A stretch of DNA of 64,000 bases from NCBI GenBank assembly GCA_018715525.1, contig DVLL01000020.1:1-64000 (forward strand). The letters run 5' to 3'. Positions 8,306 through 17,470 of this stretch are shown piece after piece. The notes beneath the pieces were generated by a model. The model searched no databases, had not been told where the DNA came from, and saw only the letters and a list, made by a program, of their open reading frames with translations. The translations under genes and the position numbers were made by a program. Positions within the stretch are counted from its first letter, which is position 1; each line of letters begins with the position of its first letter. The stretch is from Candidatus Faeciplasma pullistercoris. GTDB lineage: Bacteria; Bacillota; Clostridia; Oscillospirales; Ruminococcaceae.

Positions 8306-10042
8306 ATGAAAACGGTTATTAAAAAATTTGCGCTGCTGCTGACGGCGCTCACTATCGCGGTGACATCCTCGGTTTTCGTCGCCGCCCAGAATCCGTCTGA
8401 AATCTCCCTCGAGGATTTTGAGACGGAATACACCCGCCTCGAGTTCATGGCGGAGGCGTATAAGCAAATGGCCGAAGCGATAAAAGACGACGCGGGCTTC
8501 ACTGTCATTTACGACGATATACCGCTCTACTCCTGCTACGGCAATATCATCGGCTATGAGTTCGCCATTTCGACTGACGGCGAGGAGGCCGGCTACCTCA
8601 AGCTTCTCGACTACGGAAACGGTCCGGAATTCATAAGTTCAAGCGCCACAGGAGTTCCCGATTATATGACCTACGCCGACTATATCGAGGAAAACTCCAT
8701 AGACGGCAGGCTTTACAGCGGCTCCGGGCTGTGGAACCTTATCAAGATATCGGATAACAGCTTCTGCGAGCTGGGATGGATGGATGTACACTCCAAGGAA
8801 GCTGTGCAGGACGCTTACGCAAGAAAGTTCGCGATATATAACGCGCCTGAGGAAACGGAGGATGTGACAGTCCCGGAAGCTGCCGGAGCGGCGCAGTCCG
8901 AGGACACGGAGGCTTGCACAAGCGCGGAGCCGGACACGACAGCTTCAGCTCCCGAAACCTTTGAAACAGAGCACAGCCGGCTTGAATATTTGTCTGCGGC
9001 ATATCTTTACATGGATGGCGATATAAAGCTCGGCGGAAGTCCACATTGGTCGGTCAGCTCTGAGATATACGATGAAAGACCGGTATACTCCTGCTACGAC
9101 AAGATAATTGGCTATGAGTTCGCAATATCAACAGACGGTGAGGACACGGGATATCTTATGCTTATTGACCATGGAAAAGGTCCTGAATTTGCCCTGTCAA
9201 GCTCACTTTACACGCCTGACTTCATCCGAAGCGCCGATTATATCGGGAAAAACTCTGTTGATGGCAAAATCTACGGTGGACTGGGAATGTACAACCTTAT
9301 AAAGACCTCCTCCGACAGTTACACCGTTCTCGGCTGGGACGAGACGCTTACAACCGAAGATTATCAGCAGGTATACAACAAGGCTTTCTACAGGGCAAGA
9401 CAAAACGACGAGGAGCAGTTTGACGAGCAAAAAGCACAGGATGTGGAAAGCACCGTATCGGAAGCCAAGCTTGAGCAGCTATATAGCATGTGCAACTACC
9501 AATGGCTGTCCGCCGATGATTTTTCAAGTCTTTGGATTACCAATCCGAACGGCGTCACCCAGTCGATGGACAGCTTCAGCTCTCCGTTGGCGGCGGCAAA
9601 CATCTTAAAGTACCTTAAAGATCAGGAAAAGACGTCGCTTCCGGATTTCTATTCTGACAACGCCATTCTGACCGGTATGTATGTCGCAATGGATACAAAT
9701 AACTACTCTACCGCGAGCGGCTATTCCGATTCCGGCACCGACGCAGACAATATCCAGCCCGGGTTCCTATCCTTCTGCCAAAGCTACGCCGCGGGCACGC
9801 CTACAGCAACGGTGTACACCGCCGCTTCCGATTTGACCGAGGCGAAGCTTAAGAGCTATCTCGACGAGGGACACCTCATCCTTGCTACGGCGAATGATTA
9901 TACCGGCGAAAAGACTCACTCATTTGTGATAGTCGGCTACAACGGCTCCGCTTTCTATGTAGCGGACGGGATAAACCCCGGCGTGTCGGCATTTCCGCTT
10001 GAAGCCATTTCCCCGCAGCAGATCATAGCCATAAGCTTCTGA
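8306..10042 (+). CDS. secreted protein: two internal repeats plus degenerate C39-like peptidase domain
   Basis: 578 residues. The start is the ATG at 8306, because GAGGAGG lies just upstream and it opens a clear signal peptide ending near VFVAAQ. Upstream in-frame codons lie at or before the promoter -10. Two copies of a module of about 140 residues follow (residues about 37-180 and 215-370). They share the stretches YSCY, IIGYEFAISTDGE, GYL and NLIK. An acidic, threonine-rich linker separates them. The last 150 residues resemble the C39-like cysteine peptidase fold: His near 538 in HSFVIVGYN and an Asp in YVADG. The expected catalytic Cys (CGP) appears as Ser in FSSPLAAAN near residue 425. 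It is probably an inactive peptidase-like binder. Homology is judged by eye. Confidence 0.6.
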   Translation: MKTVIKKFALLLTALTIAVTSSVFVAAQNPSEISLEDFETEYTRLEFMAEAYKQMAEAIKDDAGFTVIYDDIPLYSCYGNIIGYEFAISTDGEEAGYLKLLDYGNGPEFISSSATGVPDYMTYADYIEENSIDGRLYSGSGLWNLIKISDNSFCELGWMDVHSKEAVQDAYARKFAIYNAPEETEDVTVPEAAGAAQSEDTEACTSAEPDTTASAPETFETEHSRLEYLSAAYLYMDGDIKLGGSPHWSVSSEIYDERPVYSCYDKIIGYEFAISTDGEDTGYLMLIDHGKGPEFALSSSLYTPDFIRSADYIGKNSVDGKIYGGLGMYNLIKTSSDSYTVLGWDETLTTEDYQQVYNKAFYRARQNDEEQFDEQKAQDVESTVSEAKLEQLYSMCNYQWLSADDFSSLWITNPNGVTQSMDSFSSPLAAANILKYLKDQEKTSLPDFYSDNAILTGMYVAMDTNNYSTASGYSDSGTDADNIQPGFLSFCQSYAAGTPTATVYTAASDLTEAKLKSYLDEGHLILATANDYTGEKTHSFVIVGYNGSAFYVADGINPGVSAFPLEAISPQQIIAISF

Positions 10043-10073
10043 GCCGCATCTACTGATAAGTAAAAACAATATA

Positions 10074-10106
10074 CGGCAGCCCTTTTTAGAGGGCTGCCGG
10101 TTTTTT
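10074..10106 (+). terminator. rho-independent terminator
   Basis: 9-bp stem CGGCAGCCC/GGGCTGCCG (10074-10082 with 10091-10099) followed by TTTTTT. It ends the unit starting at 8306. Confidence 0.85.
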
Positions 10107-10148
10107 GCGCCGTTTTACAAAGTTTTGCGCGAGGTTATAGGTCTTCTC

Positions 10149-10508
10149 TCACGCCGATTTGCTTTTCGGCCTAAACAAAAGCGAGATTATCAGCGCCATG
10201 ACCATCGCGGCGGTGATCCCTGCCGCTCCCGCGGTGAGACCGCCGGTGAATACCCCTAAAAATCCGCTTTCATCGACAGCCTCCCTGACTCCCTTTGACA
10301 AAAGATACCCGAATCCCGTCAGCGGCACGCTTGCGCCCGCTCCCGCAAACTCGACAAGCGGCTTATAGACCCCTATGCCGCCCAGTATCACACCTGTCAC
10401 TACATATGAGACGAGTATTCTCGCCGGGGTGAGCTTAGTATAGTCAATAAGTATCTGCCCCGCCGCGCAGAGAAGTCCGCCTATTATAAACGCCCATAAG
10501 TACTGCAT
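10149..10508 (-). CDS. spoVAE: stage V sporulation protein AE (SpoVAEb type)
   Basis: Small membrane protein of 119 residues, matching the 116 of B. subtilis SpoVAEb. SpoVA proteins move dipicolinic acid into the forespore and release it on germination. The sequence has three or four hydrophobic segments with the family-like stretches FIIGGLLCAAGQ, VVTGVILGGIGVYKPLVEFAGAGASVPLTGFG and FTGGLTAGAAG. The start is ATG at 10506-10508. A longer upstream frame exists but overlaps spoVAD in another frame and lacks any membrane character. It lies 25 bp after the spoVAD stop, so it is cotranscribed. Confidence 0.88.
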   Translation of the reverse strand: MQYLWAFIIGGLLCAAGQILIDYTKLTPARILVSYVVTGVILGGIGVYKPLVEFAGAGASVPLTGFGYLLSKGVREAVDESGFLGVFTGGLTAGAAGITAAMVMALIISLLFRPKSKSA

Positions 10509-10533
10509 TTTACATTTACACCCTTTCCTTTCT

Positions 10534-11544
10534 CTATGACTCCCCGGATATCCATACAAGATGGGATATACCGGGGATGCTTTTTCCCTGCATGGTGGAG
10601 GTCGGGGACAAAAGCGCGCCGGTCGCCGCAAATAGTATGTTTTTTAAACTGCCGTCCCGGATTTGCGGTAGAAAATACCCGCAAAGCATGCTTGCCGCGC
10701 AGCCGCAGCCCGAGCCGCCGGCGTGAACGTCCTGCTCCTCGCTGTATATCATCCTTCCGCAGTCGAGATGCCGGTCATATATCTCTATGCCGTCACGGTG
10801 CAAAAGCTCGCATAAAATCCTTGAGCCCACAGAGCCAAGATCGCCGGTCACTATCCTGTCGAACTGCCCCGGCTCAGTGCCTGTGTCCTCGAAAAACCGC
10901 TTTATCGTGCTGTATGCAGCAGGCGCCATAGCCGCGCCCATGTTGTTTGCATCCTTTATCCCCTTGTCCTCCATTCTGCCCACCGTGACCGCCCTCACAT
11001 AAGGCGGCTTTTGTCCTCTCTCGACAAGCAGCGCGCCTGAGGCGGTGGCAGTCCACTGAGATGTCGGAGTCCTCTGCCCTCCATAGTCAAGAGGCATTCT
11101 GTACTGACGCTCAGCAGTACAGAAATGAGAGGAGGTTATTGCCGCGACCCTATCCCCCGCCCCCGAGTCTACGCTCATAGCGGCAAGCATCAGCCCCTCC
11201 GACATGGTAGAGCAGGCGCCGTAGATACCGATATACGGAACCCTGAAGTCGAATACGCCGAAGCTCGTGCCTATGCACTGATTCAAAAGATCTCCTCCGA
11301 ACATCATCGACAGCTCGCCCGGCTCTATTTCACGCTTTTCAAGCATATTCTGCATCGCGATACCCTGCATCGCGCTTTCTGCTTCCTCGAAGCTGTTCTG
11401 CCCGAAGCGGTCGTCCGAGTCGATATAGTCAAAGCAATCCCGCATCGGTCCCTCGCCCTCCTTTTTCCCGCCAACGGCGGAAAACGAGGTCACGGATATT
11501 TTGTTTTCCATCAAGATCGTCGCCGCTCCCACTCTTTTTGACAT
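10534..11544 (-). CDS. spoVAD: stage V sporulation protein AD
   Basis: 336 residues, as in B. subtilis SpoVAD (338). It is a soluble thiolase-fold protein that binds dipicolinic acid for the SpoVA channel in the spore inner membrane. Typical stretches are GACSTMSEGLMLAA near residue 125 and GSGCGCAA near the C-terminus. The start is ATG at 11542-11544, preceded by CGGAGGTGG. The frame upstream of it is not used. It heads a two-gene operon with spoVAE. The usual partner spoVAC is not next to it. Confidence 0.93.
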   Translation of the reverse strand: MSKRVGAATILMENKISVTSFSAVGGKKEGEGPMRDCFDYIDSDDRFGQNSFEEAESAMQGIAMQNMLEKREIEPGELSMMFGGDLLNQCIGTSFGVFDFRVPYIGIYGACSTMSEGLMLAAMSVDSGAGDRVAAITSSHFCTAERQYRMPLDYGGQRTPTSQWTATASGALLVERGQKPPYVRAVTVGRMEDKGIKDANNMGAAMAPAAYSTIKRFFEDTGTEPGQFDRIVTGDLGSVGSRILCELLHRDGIEIYDRHLDCGRMIYSEEQDVHAGGSGCGCAASMLCGYFLPQIRDGSLKNILFAATGALLSPTSTMQGKSIPGISHLVWISGES

Positions 11545-11636
11545 GACGAGCCACCTCCGACAAAAATTCTTTTCCCCTATTTTTCGCAAAATCGCCGGAA
11601 TTATACCATATAAGCGGTTATACCGCGCTCCGGCAC

Positions 11637-11665
11637 TTGAAATAAGAAAACGGATAGTGTATAAT
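11637..11665 (+). promoter_or_regulatory. promoter of lipoprotein-cyclophilin-uvrC run
   Basis: TTGAAA (11637-11642), 17-bp spacer, TATAAT (11660-11665), with GAGGA at 11696-11700 before the lipoprotein start. Confidence 0.65.
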
Positions 11666-11708
11666 AAAAAGACTTATAGATAAAAAAACTATTCTGAGGA
11701 AGATGAAT

Positions 11709-12518
11709 ATGAAAAAGGATTTCGCATTGACAAAAATGCTTTGTCTGGCGCTGATAGCGGCTCTTGCCTGCGCGCTTTTAAGCTCCTGCGGCAGGGATCT
11801 GTCCGACACCCATGACCCGAGCCCCGACGGCTCTGAACAGACCACCGTCACCGAGGGAACCGTTTCCCAGCCTGCCGGTGAAACTACCCTATCCACCGAG
11901 GTCACAACCGCGACACAGACTGCTGCCGAGGAAACCTCCGGTGTCTCTGAGACCCAACCTGCTGTAACCGAGGAGGCGTCGATAGAAGATCTTGGGCTTC
12001 GCGCCGTAGAGTGCCTTGAGCTCCTCAATTCCGACCGCGTGCACGCGAGACTGATAGAAGCGGTGTCCTATGACAACGAATCCACCTCAAGCATCACCCG
12101 GGAATACTTCATCGACGGCGACAACGCAGTATACATAAACGACAACCAAAAGGTCATAATTCAGGGAACTGAAGCTATGGTAATAGACCTTGACGAGCTC
12201 AGCTTCTACAGATATGAGGTAGATCCCACAGAAAACGCCGACAACTTCGGCTATGGAATAGACAACTACAGCTTCTATTCGACAAATACATCCGCCGACG
12301 GCACGGTGACTGAGGTGTACAATGTGTCTGCCCACGGAGGAACGCTTGTGTCTACATGGACATTTTTGCCGAGCGGAACAATAACGGTATCAGACGTAAG
12401 CCCGGAGTTCGGCTCCTACTACTGGTACAGCTTTGACATAATCGAGGATGATATCTCCCAGATGGATATGAGCGTCCCGGACGGGCTCACCGAGGTCGAG
12501 CCGGATGAAATGATGTAA
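11709..12518 (+). CDS. putative lipoprotein, function unknown
   Basis: 269 residues. I chose ATG 11709 because GAGGA lies 8 bases upstream, while ATG 11703 is only 2 bases from it. The signal peptide ends in the lipobox LLSSC, so it should be lipid-anchored outside the membrane. A Thr/Glu-rich, presumably disordered linker follows (about residues 35-90). Then comes a folded domain of about 170 residues with aromatic-rich beta strands (EYFIDGDNAVYIND and WYSFDIIEDD). I recognise no family. It is followed after 26 bp by a cyclophilin and is probably cotranscribed with it. Confidence 0.75.
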   Translation: MKKDFALTKMLCLALIAALACALLSSCGRDLSDTHDPSPDGSEQTTVTEGTVSQPAGETTLSTEVTTATQTAAEETSGVSETQPAVTEEASIEDLGLRAVECLELLNSDRVHARLIEAVSYDNESTSSITREYFIDGDNAVYINDNQKVIIQGTEAMVIDLDELSFYRYEVDPTENADNFGYGIDNYSFYSTNTSADGTVTEVYNVSAHGGTLVSTWTFLPSGTITVSDVSPEFGSYYWYSFDIIEDDISQMDMSVPDGLTEVEPDEMM

Positions 12519-12544
12519 CTGATGTAGCTTAGGAGGAAACAGCT

Positions 12545-13018
12545 ATGGTAACTATTGAAATGGAAAACGGAAAAAAGATCAAGCTGGAGCTTTATCCCGA
12601 GGAGGCTCCGATAACCGTAGAAAACTTTTTGGAGCTGGTCAAGAACCACTTCTATGACGGGCTGACATTCCACAGGGTAATAAGCGGCTTTATGATACAG
12701 GGCGGAGACCCTCTCGGAACCGGCTTCGGCGGCTCTGACAAGAAGATAAAAGGCGAGTTTTTGGCTAACGGAGTAAACAACCGCATAAAGCACGTGAGAG
12801 GCGTTATCTCGATGGCGAGGTCTCAGAACCCCAACTCCGCGTCCAGCCAGTTCTTCATCATGCACGCCGACGCCCCTCACCTCGACGGACAGTACGCCGC
12901 GTTCGGCAAGGTGGTCGATGGTATAGAGGTGGTCGATGAGATAGCCTCGGTGAAAACGGACTACAACGATATGCCCAAGACCCCTCAAGTAATAAAGAGC
13001 ATTACCATAGACGACTGA
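12545..13018 (+). CDS. peptidyl-prolyl cis-trans isomerase, cyclophilin type
   Basis: Cytosolic proline isomerase of 157 residues that catalyses cis-trans interconversion of X-Pro bonds during folding. It has the family landmarks FHRVISGFMIQGGDP (catalytic Arg within), SSQFFIMHADAPHLDGQYAAFGKV and GIEVVDEIA. There is no signal peptide. The start is ATG with AGGAGG 9 bases upstream. It sits between the lipoprotein gene and uvrC. Confidence 0.96.
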   Translation: MVTIEMENGKKIKLELYPEEAPITVENFLELVKNHFYDGLTFHRVISGFMIQGGDPLGTGFGGSDKKIKGEFLANGVNNRIKHVRGVISMARSQNPNSASSQFFIMHADAPHLDGQYAAFGKVVDGIEVVDEIASVKTDYNDMPKTPQVIKSITIDD

Positions 13019-13068
13019 GCGCCGCTTTATAAACTGATTTTATAAACTGATAAAGGAGGGTTATTTTC

Positions 13069-14919
13069 GTGCGGGTAACGCTCAATGAGAACCCAAGGCT
13101 TGAGTACCTTCGTGAAAAGACCCTCAGGCTCACCTCATCGCCCGGCTGCTATATCATGAAAAACAAGTCGGGCAATATAATCTACATCGGCAAAGCTAAA
13201 AACCTGCGCAACCGGGTCTCCACCTATTTCCACGACAACGACCACCTTCCAAAGGTCGCGAAAATGGTCTCCAACGTCTATGACTACGAGTTTATTGTAA
13301 CCGGCTCGGAGTATGAGGCACTGGTGCTCGAGGCTTCATTGATCAAACAGCACAAGCCCAAGTACAACATTCTTCTCAAGGATGACAAGGGATACTCCTA
13401 CATCAAAATCTCTGACGAGGAATACCCAAGAATAACCCGTGAGATGCAGAAAAAGGGGCCCGGGACCTTCATAGGTCCTTACACCAGCGGTCTTACCTCC
13501 AGCCAGACGGTCGCGGAGGTAAACCGCGTGTTCATGCTTCCGACCTGCAAAAAGGTGTTTCCTCGGGATTTCAGAAAGACCCGTCCCTGCCTCAACTACC
13601 AGATAAAGCGGTGCATAGGGCTTTGCCGGGGCTGCATATCCAAAGAGGACTATGCCGCTATCATCAAAGACGCGGTGGATTACATCAAGAGCGGAAGCGA
13701 GATGTCCGTTGAGGCAATGACCGAGGAGATGAACCGGCTTTCCGAAAACCTTGAGTTTGAGAAGGCGGCGATGCTCCGCGACCGCATAGCGGCGATAAAG
13801 CGCGCAGCGGATACACAGAAGATCTTTGAGAAAAATCTTCCCGACACCGACATAATAGGCATGGCGAAAAACGGCGACCTTGCCTGCATAACGGTACTCA
13901 TCTACCGGGGAGGTAAGCTGACCGACAAATCCGACTACATGCTCGGCGAAACCGGGGACGATATCAGTGCGCGTGAGGACTTTTTGGTGCAGTTCTACGA
14001 TCGCTCGGTGAACATACCAAAAGACATATACATCGACGCCGAGCTTCAGGACAGCGAGAACATCCGCAGATACCTCAGCGAAAAGTCAGGGCACGCGGTG
14101 CACATCAGCGTCGCCAAAAAAGGCGAGATGCTCAGACTCACCGAAATGGCAAAGGAAAACGCCGTCGAGCAGCTCTCGATAAAAACCGGACGCACAAGCA
14201 GGGAGATAGCCACGCTTGAGGAGCTTGCGAGCCTTTTGGGACTTTCAAAGACTCCCTGCTATATCGAGTGCTACGACATATCAAACCTCGCCTCAAGCGA
14301 CATGGTCGGCGGAATGGTGGTAATGGACAACGGCAGACCGGCGAAGAAATACTATAAGAAATTTAATATCAAGGGCGTCGCCGAGCAAAACGACTACGCA
14401 AGCATGCGCGAGGTGCTAAGCCGCAGGTTTGGCGAATACCTCAGTCCGGAATGCCGTGACGAGGGCTTCAAGAGGCTTCCCGACCTGATATTCCTTGACG
14501 GCGGAAAGACCCATGTAGCCGCAGTTTATCCGCTGCTTATGGAAATGGGCATAAATGTGCCGCTGTTCGGACTGGTGAAGGACTCGAAGCACCGTACAAG
14601 GGCTGTTGTCGCCCCGGACGGAAGCGAGATATCCATAGTAAAGTCGAGGGCGGTGTTCTCACTTCTTACAAGACTCCAGGACGAGGTTCACCGCTACACT
14701 ATATCCTTCCAGATAAACAAGCGCTCAGCCCATGTCCAGGAGAGCGAGCTTACCAAAATCAGCGGCATAGGTCCTAAAAAGGCGGGCGCGCTGCTCTTAG
14801 CGTTCAAGACTAAGGAGGCAATGCGTCAGGCGACTATCGAGGAAATAGCCGCGGTGATGAAAATAAGCACTGAGAAGGCGGAAGAAGTTAAATCAAGATT
14901 CATAGACCGGCTTCAATGA
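13069..14919 (+). CDS. uvrC: excinuclease ABC subunit C
   Basis: DNA repair nuclease that makes both incisions around UvrAB-marked lesions, 616 residues. The N-terminal GIY-YIG domain (PGCYIMKNKSGNIIYIGKAKNLRNR) makes the 3' cut. A UvrB-binding UVR motif follows near residue 225 (NLEFEKAAMLRDRI). The RNase H-like domain carries DISN and FLDGGKTH and makes the 5' cut. Two helix-hairpin-helix motifs close the protein (ISGIGPKKAG). The start is GTG at 13069 with AAAGGAGGG upstream. Confidence 0.97.
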   Translation: MRVTLNENPRLEYLREKTLRLTSSPGCYIMKNKSGNIIYIGKAKNLRNRVSTYFHDNDHLPKVAKMVSNVYDYEFIVTGSEYEALVLEASLIKQHKPKYNILLKDDKGYSYIKISDEEYPRITREMQKKGPGTFIGPYTSGLTSSQTVAEVNRVFMLPTCKKVFPRDFRKTRPCLNYQIKRCIGLCRGCISKEDYAAIIKDAVDYIKSGSEMSVEAMTEEMNRLSENLEFEKAAMLRDRIAAIKRAADTQKIFEKNLPDTDIIGMAKNGDLACITVLIYRGGKLTDKSDYMLGETGDDISAREDFLVQFYDRSVNIPKDIYIDAELQDSENIRRYLSEKSGHAVHISVAKKGEMLRLTEMAKENAVEQLSIKTGRTSREIATLEELASLLGLSKTPCYIECYDISNLASSDMVGGMVVMDNGRPAKKYYKKFNIKGVAEQNDYASMREVLSRRFGEYLSPECRDEGFKRLPDLIFLDGGKTHVAAVYPLLMEMGINVPLFGLVKDSKHRTRAVVAPDGSEISIVKSRAVFSLLTRLQDEVHRYTISFQINKRSAHVQESELTKISGIGPKKAGALLLAFKTKEAMRQATIEEIAAVMKISTEKAEEVKSRFIDRLQ

Positions 14920-14987
14920 GAAGCTGCTGACCGGTACGCTAAATCAAAAATTAACCTTTCAGCTGCGCTCTTACTGTCACATAAATA

Positions 14988-15016
14988 TGGACAACCGGCA
15001 AATTATACAGTATAAT
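14988..15016 (+). promoter_or_regulatory. promoter of the TIM-barrel gene
   Basis: TGGACA (14988-14993), 17-bp spacer, TATAAT (15011-15016). The downstream ribosome site is TTAGGAGG. Confidence 0.7.
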
Positions 15017-15075
15017 AGCCGCGTTACGGTTCGTTTGTACCGCATATACGGCTGACAACACCTTAGGAGGCGGAC

Positions 15076-15744
15076 ATGCCAAAATCAATACCATCCTACC
15101 ACGGAACGCTAAGAAGCCATTCGCTCAGCGTCCCGGAGTGCATATACCAGTGCAGCGGCATGCTGATATTCGGCAGAAGGATCAAGTCGCTTGTTTTCTC
15201 CACCGATGTCTGCATCATCAAGAACATCAACGCCGACGCGGTCATAGCGGTATACCCATTTACCCCTCAGCCTGTAATTTCTCAGGCGATAATATCCGTC
15301 TCCGATGTTCCGGTCTTTGTCGGAATAGGCGGAGGACTTACCGGCGGAAACAGAGCAGTCAGGCTGGCGGAAGTCGCTGAAAATCAGGGAGCATACGCGG
15401 TTGTCGTGAACGCACCGATAGACCCGGAAATAATCACAAAGATAAAATCAAAAATAGAACTGCCGGTGGTAGCCACGATAGTCTCGGACAAGCAGGATAT
15501 AGACGAGAGAATAGCGGCGGGAGCGGACATACTCAACGTAGCAGCGTCTGTCAAAACTCCTGAGCTGGTCAAGCACATAAGAAGCAAGTATCCGGATATC
15601 CCGATAATCGCCACCGGAGGTCCTACCGAGGAATCTATACTGAGAACCATCGAGGCAGGAGCGAACTCCATAACCTATACTCCGCCGACAAACGGAGAGG
15701 TGTTCGCCGGAACGATGCAAAAATATCGTTCAAAATATGAGTGA
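15076..15744 (+). CDS. TIM-barrel phosphate-binding protein, specificity unknown
   Basis: 222 residues, cytosolic. The chain alternates strands and helices as in a (beta/alpha)8 barrel. GIGGGLTGGN lies near residue 80, VAASVKTPELVKHI near 155, and a C-terminal phosphate-binding loop IIATGGPTEES precedes SITYTPPT. This resembles the KDPG-aldolase or thiamine-phosphate-synthase superfamily, but I cannot place it in a characterised family. The start is ATG after TTAGGAGG. It has its own promoter and is followed after 64 bp by rsmD. Confidence 0.7.
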   Translation: MPKSIPSYHGTLRSHSLSVPECIYQCSGMLIFGRRIKSLVFSTDVCIIKNINADAVIAVYPFTPQPVISQAIISVSDVPVFVGIGGGLTGGNRAVRLAEVAENQGAYAVVVNAPIDPEIITKIKSKIELPVVATIVSDKQDIDERIAAGADILNVAASVKTPELVKHIRSKYPDIPIIATGGPTEESILRTIEAGANSITYTPPTNGEVFAGTMQKYRSKYE

Positions 15745-15808
15745 CCGGTCAAAGCGCCGGCTATGTCAAGGAAAGGAGTCCGGCCTCGCGCCGGGCAGGT
15801 AAGCTAAA

Positions 15809-16369
15809 ATGAGAGTCATAACAGGAAGTTTGCGGGGCAAAAAGCTTCAGACGCTCGCAGGACTGGATGTAAGACCTACTACCGACAAGGTCAAGGAGGC
15901 TATTTTTTCGATAGTACACTTCGACCTCCCGGGCGCTAAGGTTTTAGATTTGTTCGCGGGAAGCGGACAGCTCGGAATAGAGGCTATCAGCAGAGGAGCA
16001 AGCAGCTGCGTATTTGTGGACAGGTCGAAGGACGCCGTGGCGGTCGTCAGAAAGAATGTCTCCGACTGCAAAATAGACGGGCTTGTCACTATTCAGAACT
16101 GCGACTCGCTCGACTACCTTCGGTCTTCAAAAAACAGCTTCGATATAGCCTTTTTAGACCCGCCGTATGAGCATGGGCTCGTCGAAAAGGCGCTTGCGCT
16201 GCTCGAGCCTAAGATGAACGCCGGAGGAATAGTAGTCTGCGAGCATGAGAGCGAGCTTGAGCTTCCCGAAATAATAGGCAGGCTCAGAATACGCAGAAAA
16301 TACAGCTACGGCAAAAAAATCGCGCTATCTGTATATCAGATCGAGGACGGAGGAAATACAAGTGAGTGA
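15809..16369 (+). CDS. rsmD: 16S rRNA (guanine(966)-N2)-methyltransferase RsmD
   Basis: SAM-dependent enzyme of 186 residues that methylates G966 of 16S rRNA in the small subunit. The N-terminal MRVITGSLRGKKL and RPTTDKVKEAIFSI are family signatures. The SAM-binding loop is LDLFAGSGQLGIEA (about residues 46-59) and the catalytic motif is DPPY. It overlaps coaD by 8 bp, the usual rsmD-coaD pair of Firmicutes. Confidence 0.96.
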   Translation: MRVITGSLRGKKLQTLAGLDVRPTTDKVKEAIFSIVHFDLPGAKVLDLFAGSGQLGIEAISRGASSCVFVDRSKDAVAVVRKNVSDCKIDGLVTIQNCDSLDYLRSSKNSFDIAFLDPPYEHGLVEKALALLEPKMNAGGIVVCEHESELELPEIIGRLRIRRKYSYGKKIALSVYQIEDGGNTSE

Positions 16370-16853
16370 GAGAATAGCGGTCTGCCCGGGAAGCTTTGAC
16401 CCGGTCACCTTAGGACATTTGGATATAATGAGCCGAGCGTCCGCGCTTTTTGACAGGGTGATAGTTTTGGTATCGGTCAATCCTAAAAAAGTGCCGAGCT
16501 TTACCCCGGAGGAAAGAATAGACATGATTAAAAAGGTTACCGGACACCTTACAAACATCGAAATAAAGACCTTTGACGGGCTTCTGGCAGATTTCGTCCG
16601 CAGTATAGGCGCCACCGCGATAGTAAAGGGACTCAGAGCCATGACCGACTTTGAGTACGAGTTTCAGATGGCTTTGGCAAACAGAAAGCTGTGCCCAGAG
16701 GCGGAAACGGTGTTTTTAGTCACGCGCTCGGAAAACATGTACCTGAGCTCAAGCGTTGTAAAGCAGATCGCCTCCTTCGGAGGAGATATAAGCGGGTTTG
16801 TCCCCCATGAGATAAAGGATTTTATTGCGCAAAGACTGTGCAACAAGCAATAA
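16362..16853 (+). CDS. coaD: phosphopantetheine adenylyltransferase
   Basis: Penultimate step of coenzyme A synthesis: transfers AMP from ATP to 4'-phosphopantetheine. 163 residues, cytosolic. The nucleotidyltransferase signature is CPGSFDPVTLGH at residues 6-17, with the later VFLVTRSENMYLSSSVVKQIA. The start is GTG at 16362, with GGAGG inside the end of rsmD, so the two are translationally coupled. Confidence 0.97.
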   Translation: MSERIAVCPGSFDPVTLGHLDIMSRASALFDRVIVLVSVNPKKVPSFTPEERIDMIKKVTGHLTNIEIKTFDGLLADFVRSIGATAIVKGLRAMTDFEYEFQMALANRKLCPEAETVFLVTRSENMYLSSSVVKQIASFGGDISGFVPHEIKDFIAQRLCNKQ

Positions 16854-16897
16854 TAAGAAATAAATTCAGCATTTTAATGCGGTAAGGAGCTATGGCT

Positions 16898-17371
16898 ATG
16901 GAAACAATGACTATTGACGAGATTCTGGAAATGATGGACGATCTTCTGGACAAGGCTGTAAGCGTCCCCTTCTCAAACAAGAAAAGCATGGTAGACGCGG
17001 AGCAGCTCAGGGAATATATCGACGGCATAAGATATAACCTCCCGCAGGAGATAAAAAGAGCTAAGGAAATGGTCGCAGACCGCTCGGTCATCATAACCGA
17101 TGCCAACTCACAGGCGGAGCAGATCATAAAGAAGGCCGAAGAGCGCGCTAAGGTACTTGTATCTGAGGAAGAGGTCTATAAGCAGGCTAAGGCAGCCGCC
17201 GACGAGCTTGTGGCGCAGTCCCGAGCCATGGACGCAAGCATCAAGAAGGCTATGGTGGAAAAGCTCGACAGCATACTCGCAGAATCGGAAAAGTCGATCC
17301 TTAACGCCCTATCTCAGATAAAATCCATGAGAGAAGCAGTCAAGGCTGCCTCAAAGAAGACAAATAGCTGA
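16898..17371 (+). CDS. coiled-coil protein of unknown function downstream of coaD
   Basis: 157 residues, charged and almost entirely helical. The N-terminal stretch IDEILEMMDDLLDKAVSVPFSNKK is followed by a long coiled coil (about residues 40-150) of the type often annotated as ATP-synthase B/H-like. ATG 16898 is preferred over ATG 16892 because AAGGAG (16884-16889) lies 8 bases from it. There is no signal or membrane segment. Genes of this type often follow coaD in Clostridia. The function is unknown. Confidence 0.75.
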   Translation: METMTIDEILEMMDDLLDKAVSVPFSNKKSMVDAEQLREYIDGIRYNLPQEIKRAKEMVADRSVIITDANSQAEQIIKKAEERAKVLVSEEEVYKQAKAAADELVAQSRAMDASIKKAMVEKLDSILAESEKSILNALSQIKSMREAVKAASKKTNS

Positions 17372-17470
17372 CGCGGCAGACGAAGCGCAATAAAATGTGC
17401 GTCTCACAAGCACAAGCGTTTTTTACAAGAAAACAGCTTATTCATGGCTTTATTTCGTCTGAGTCAACGA

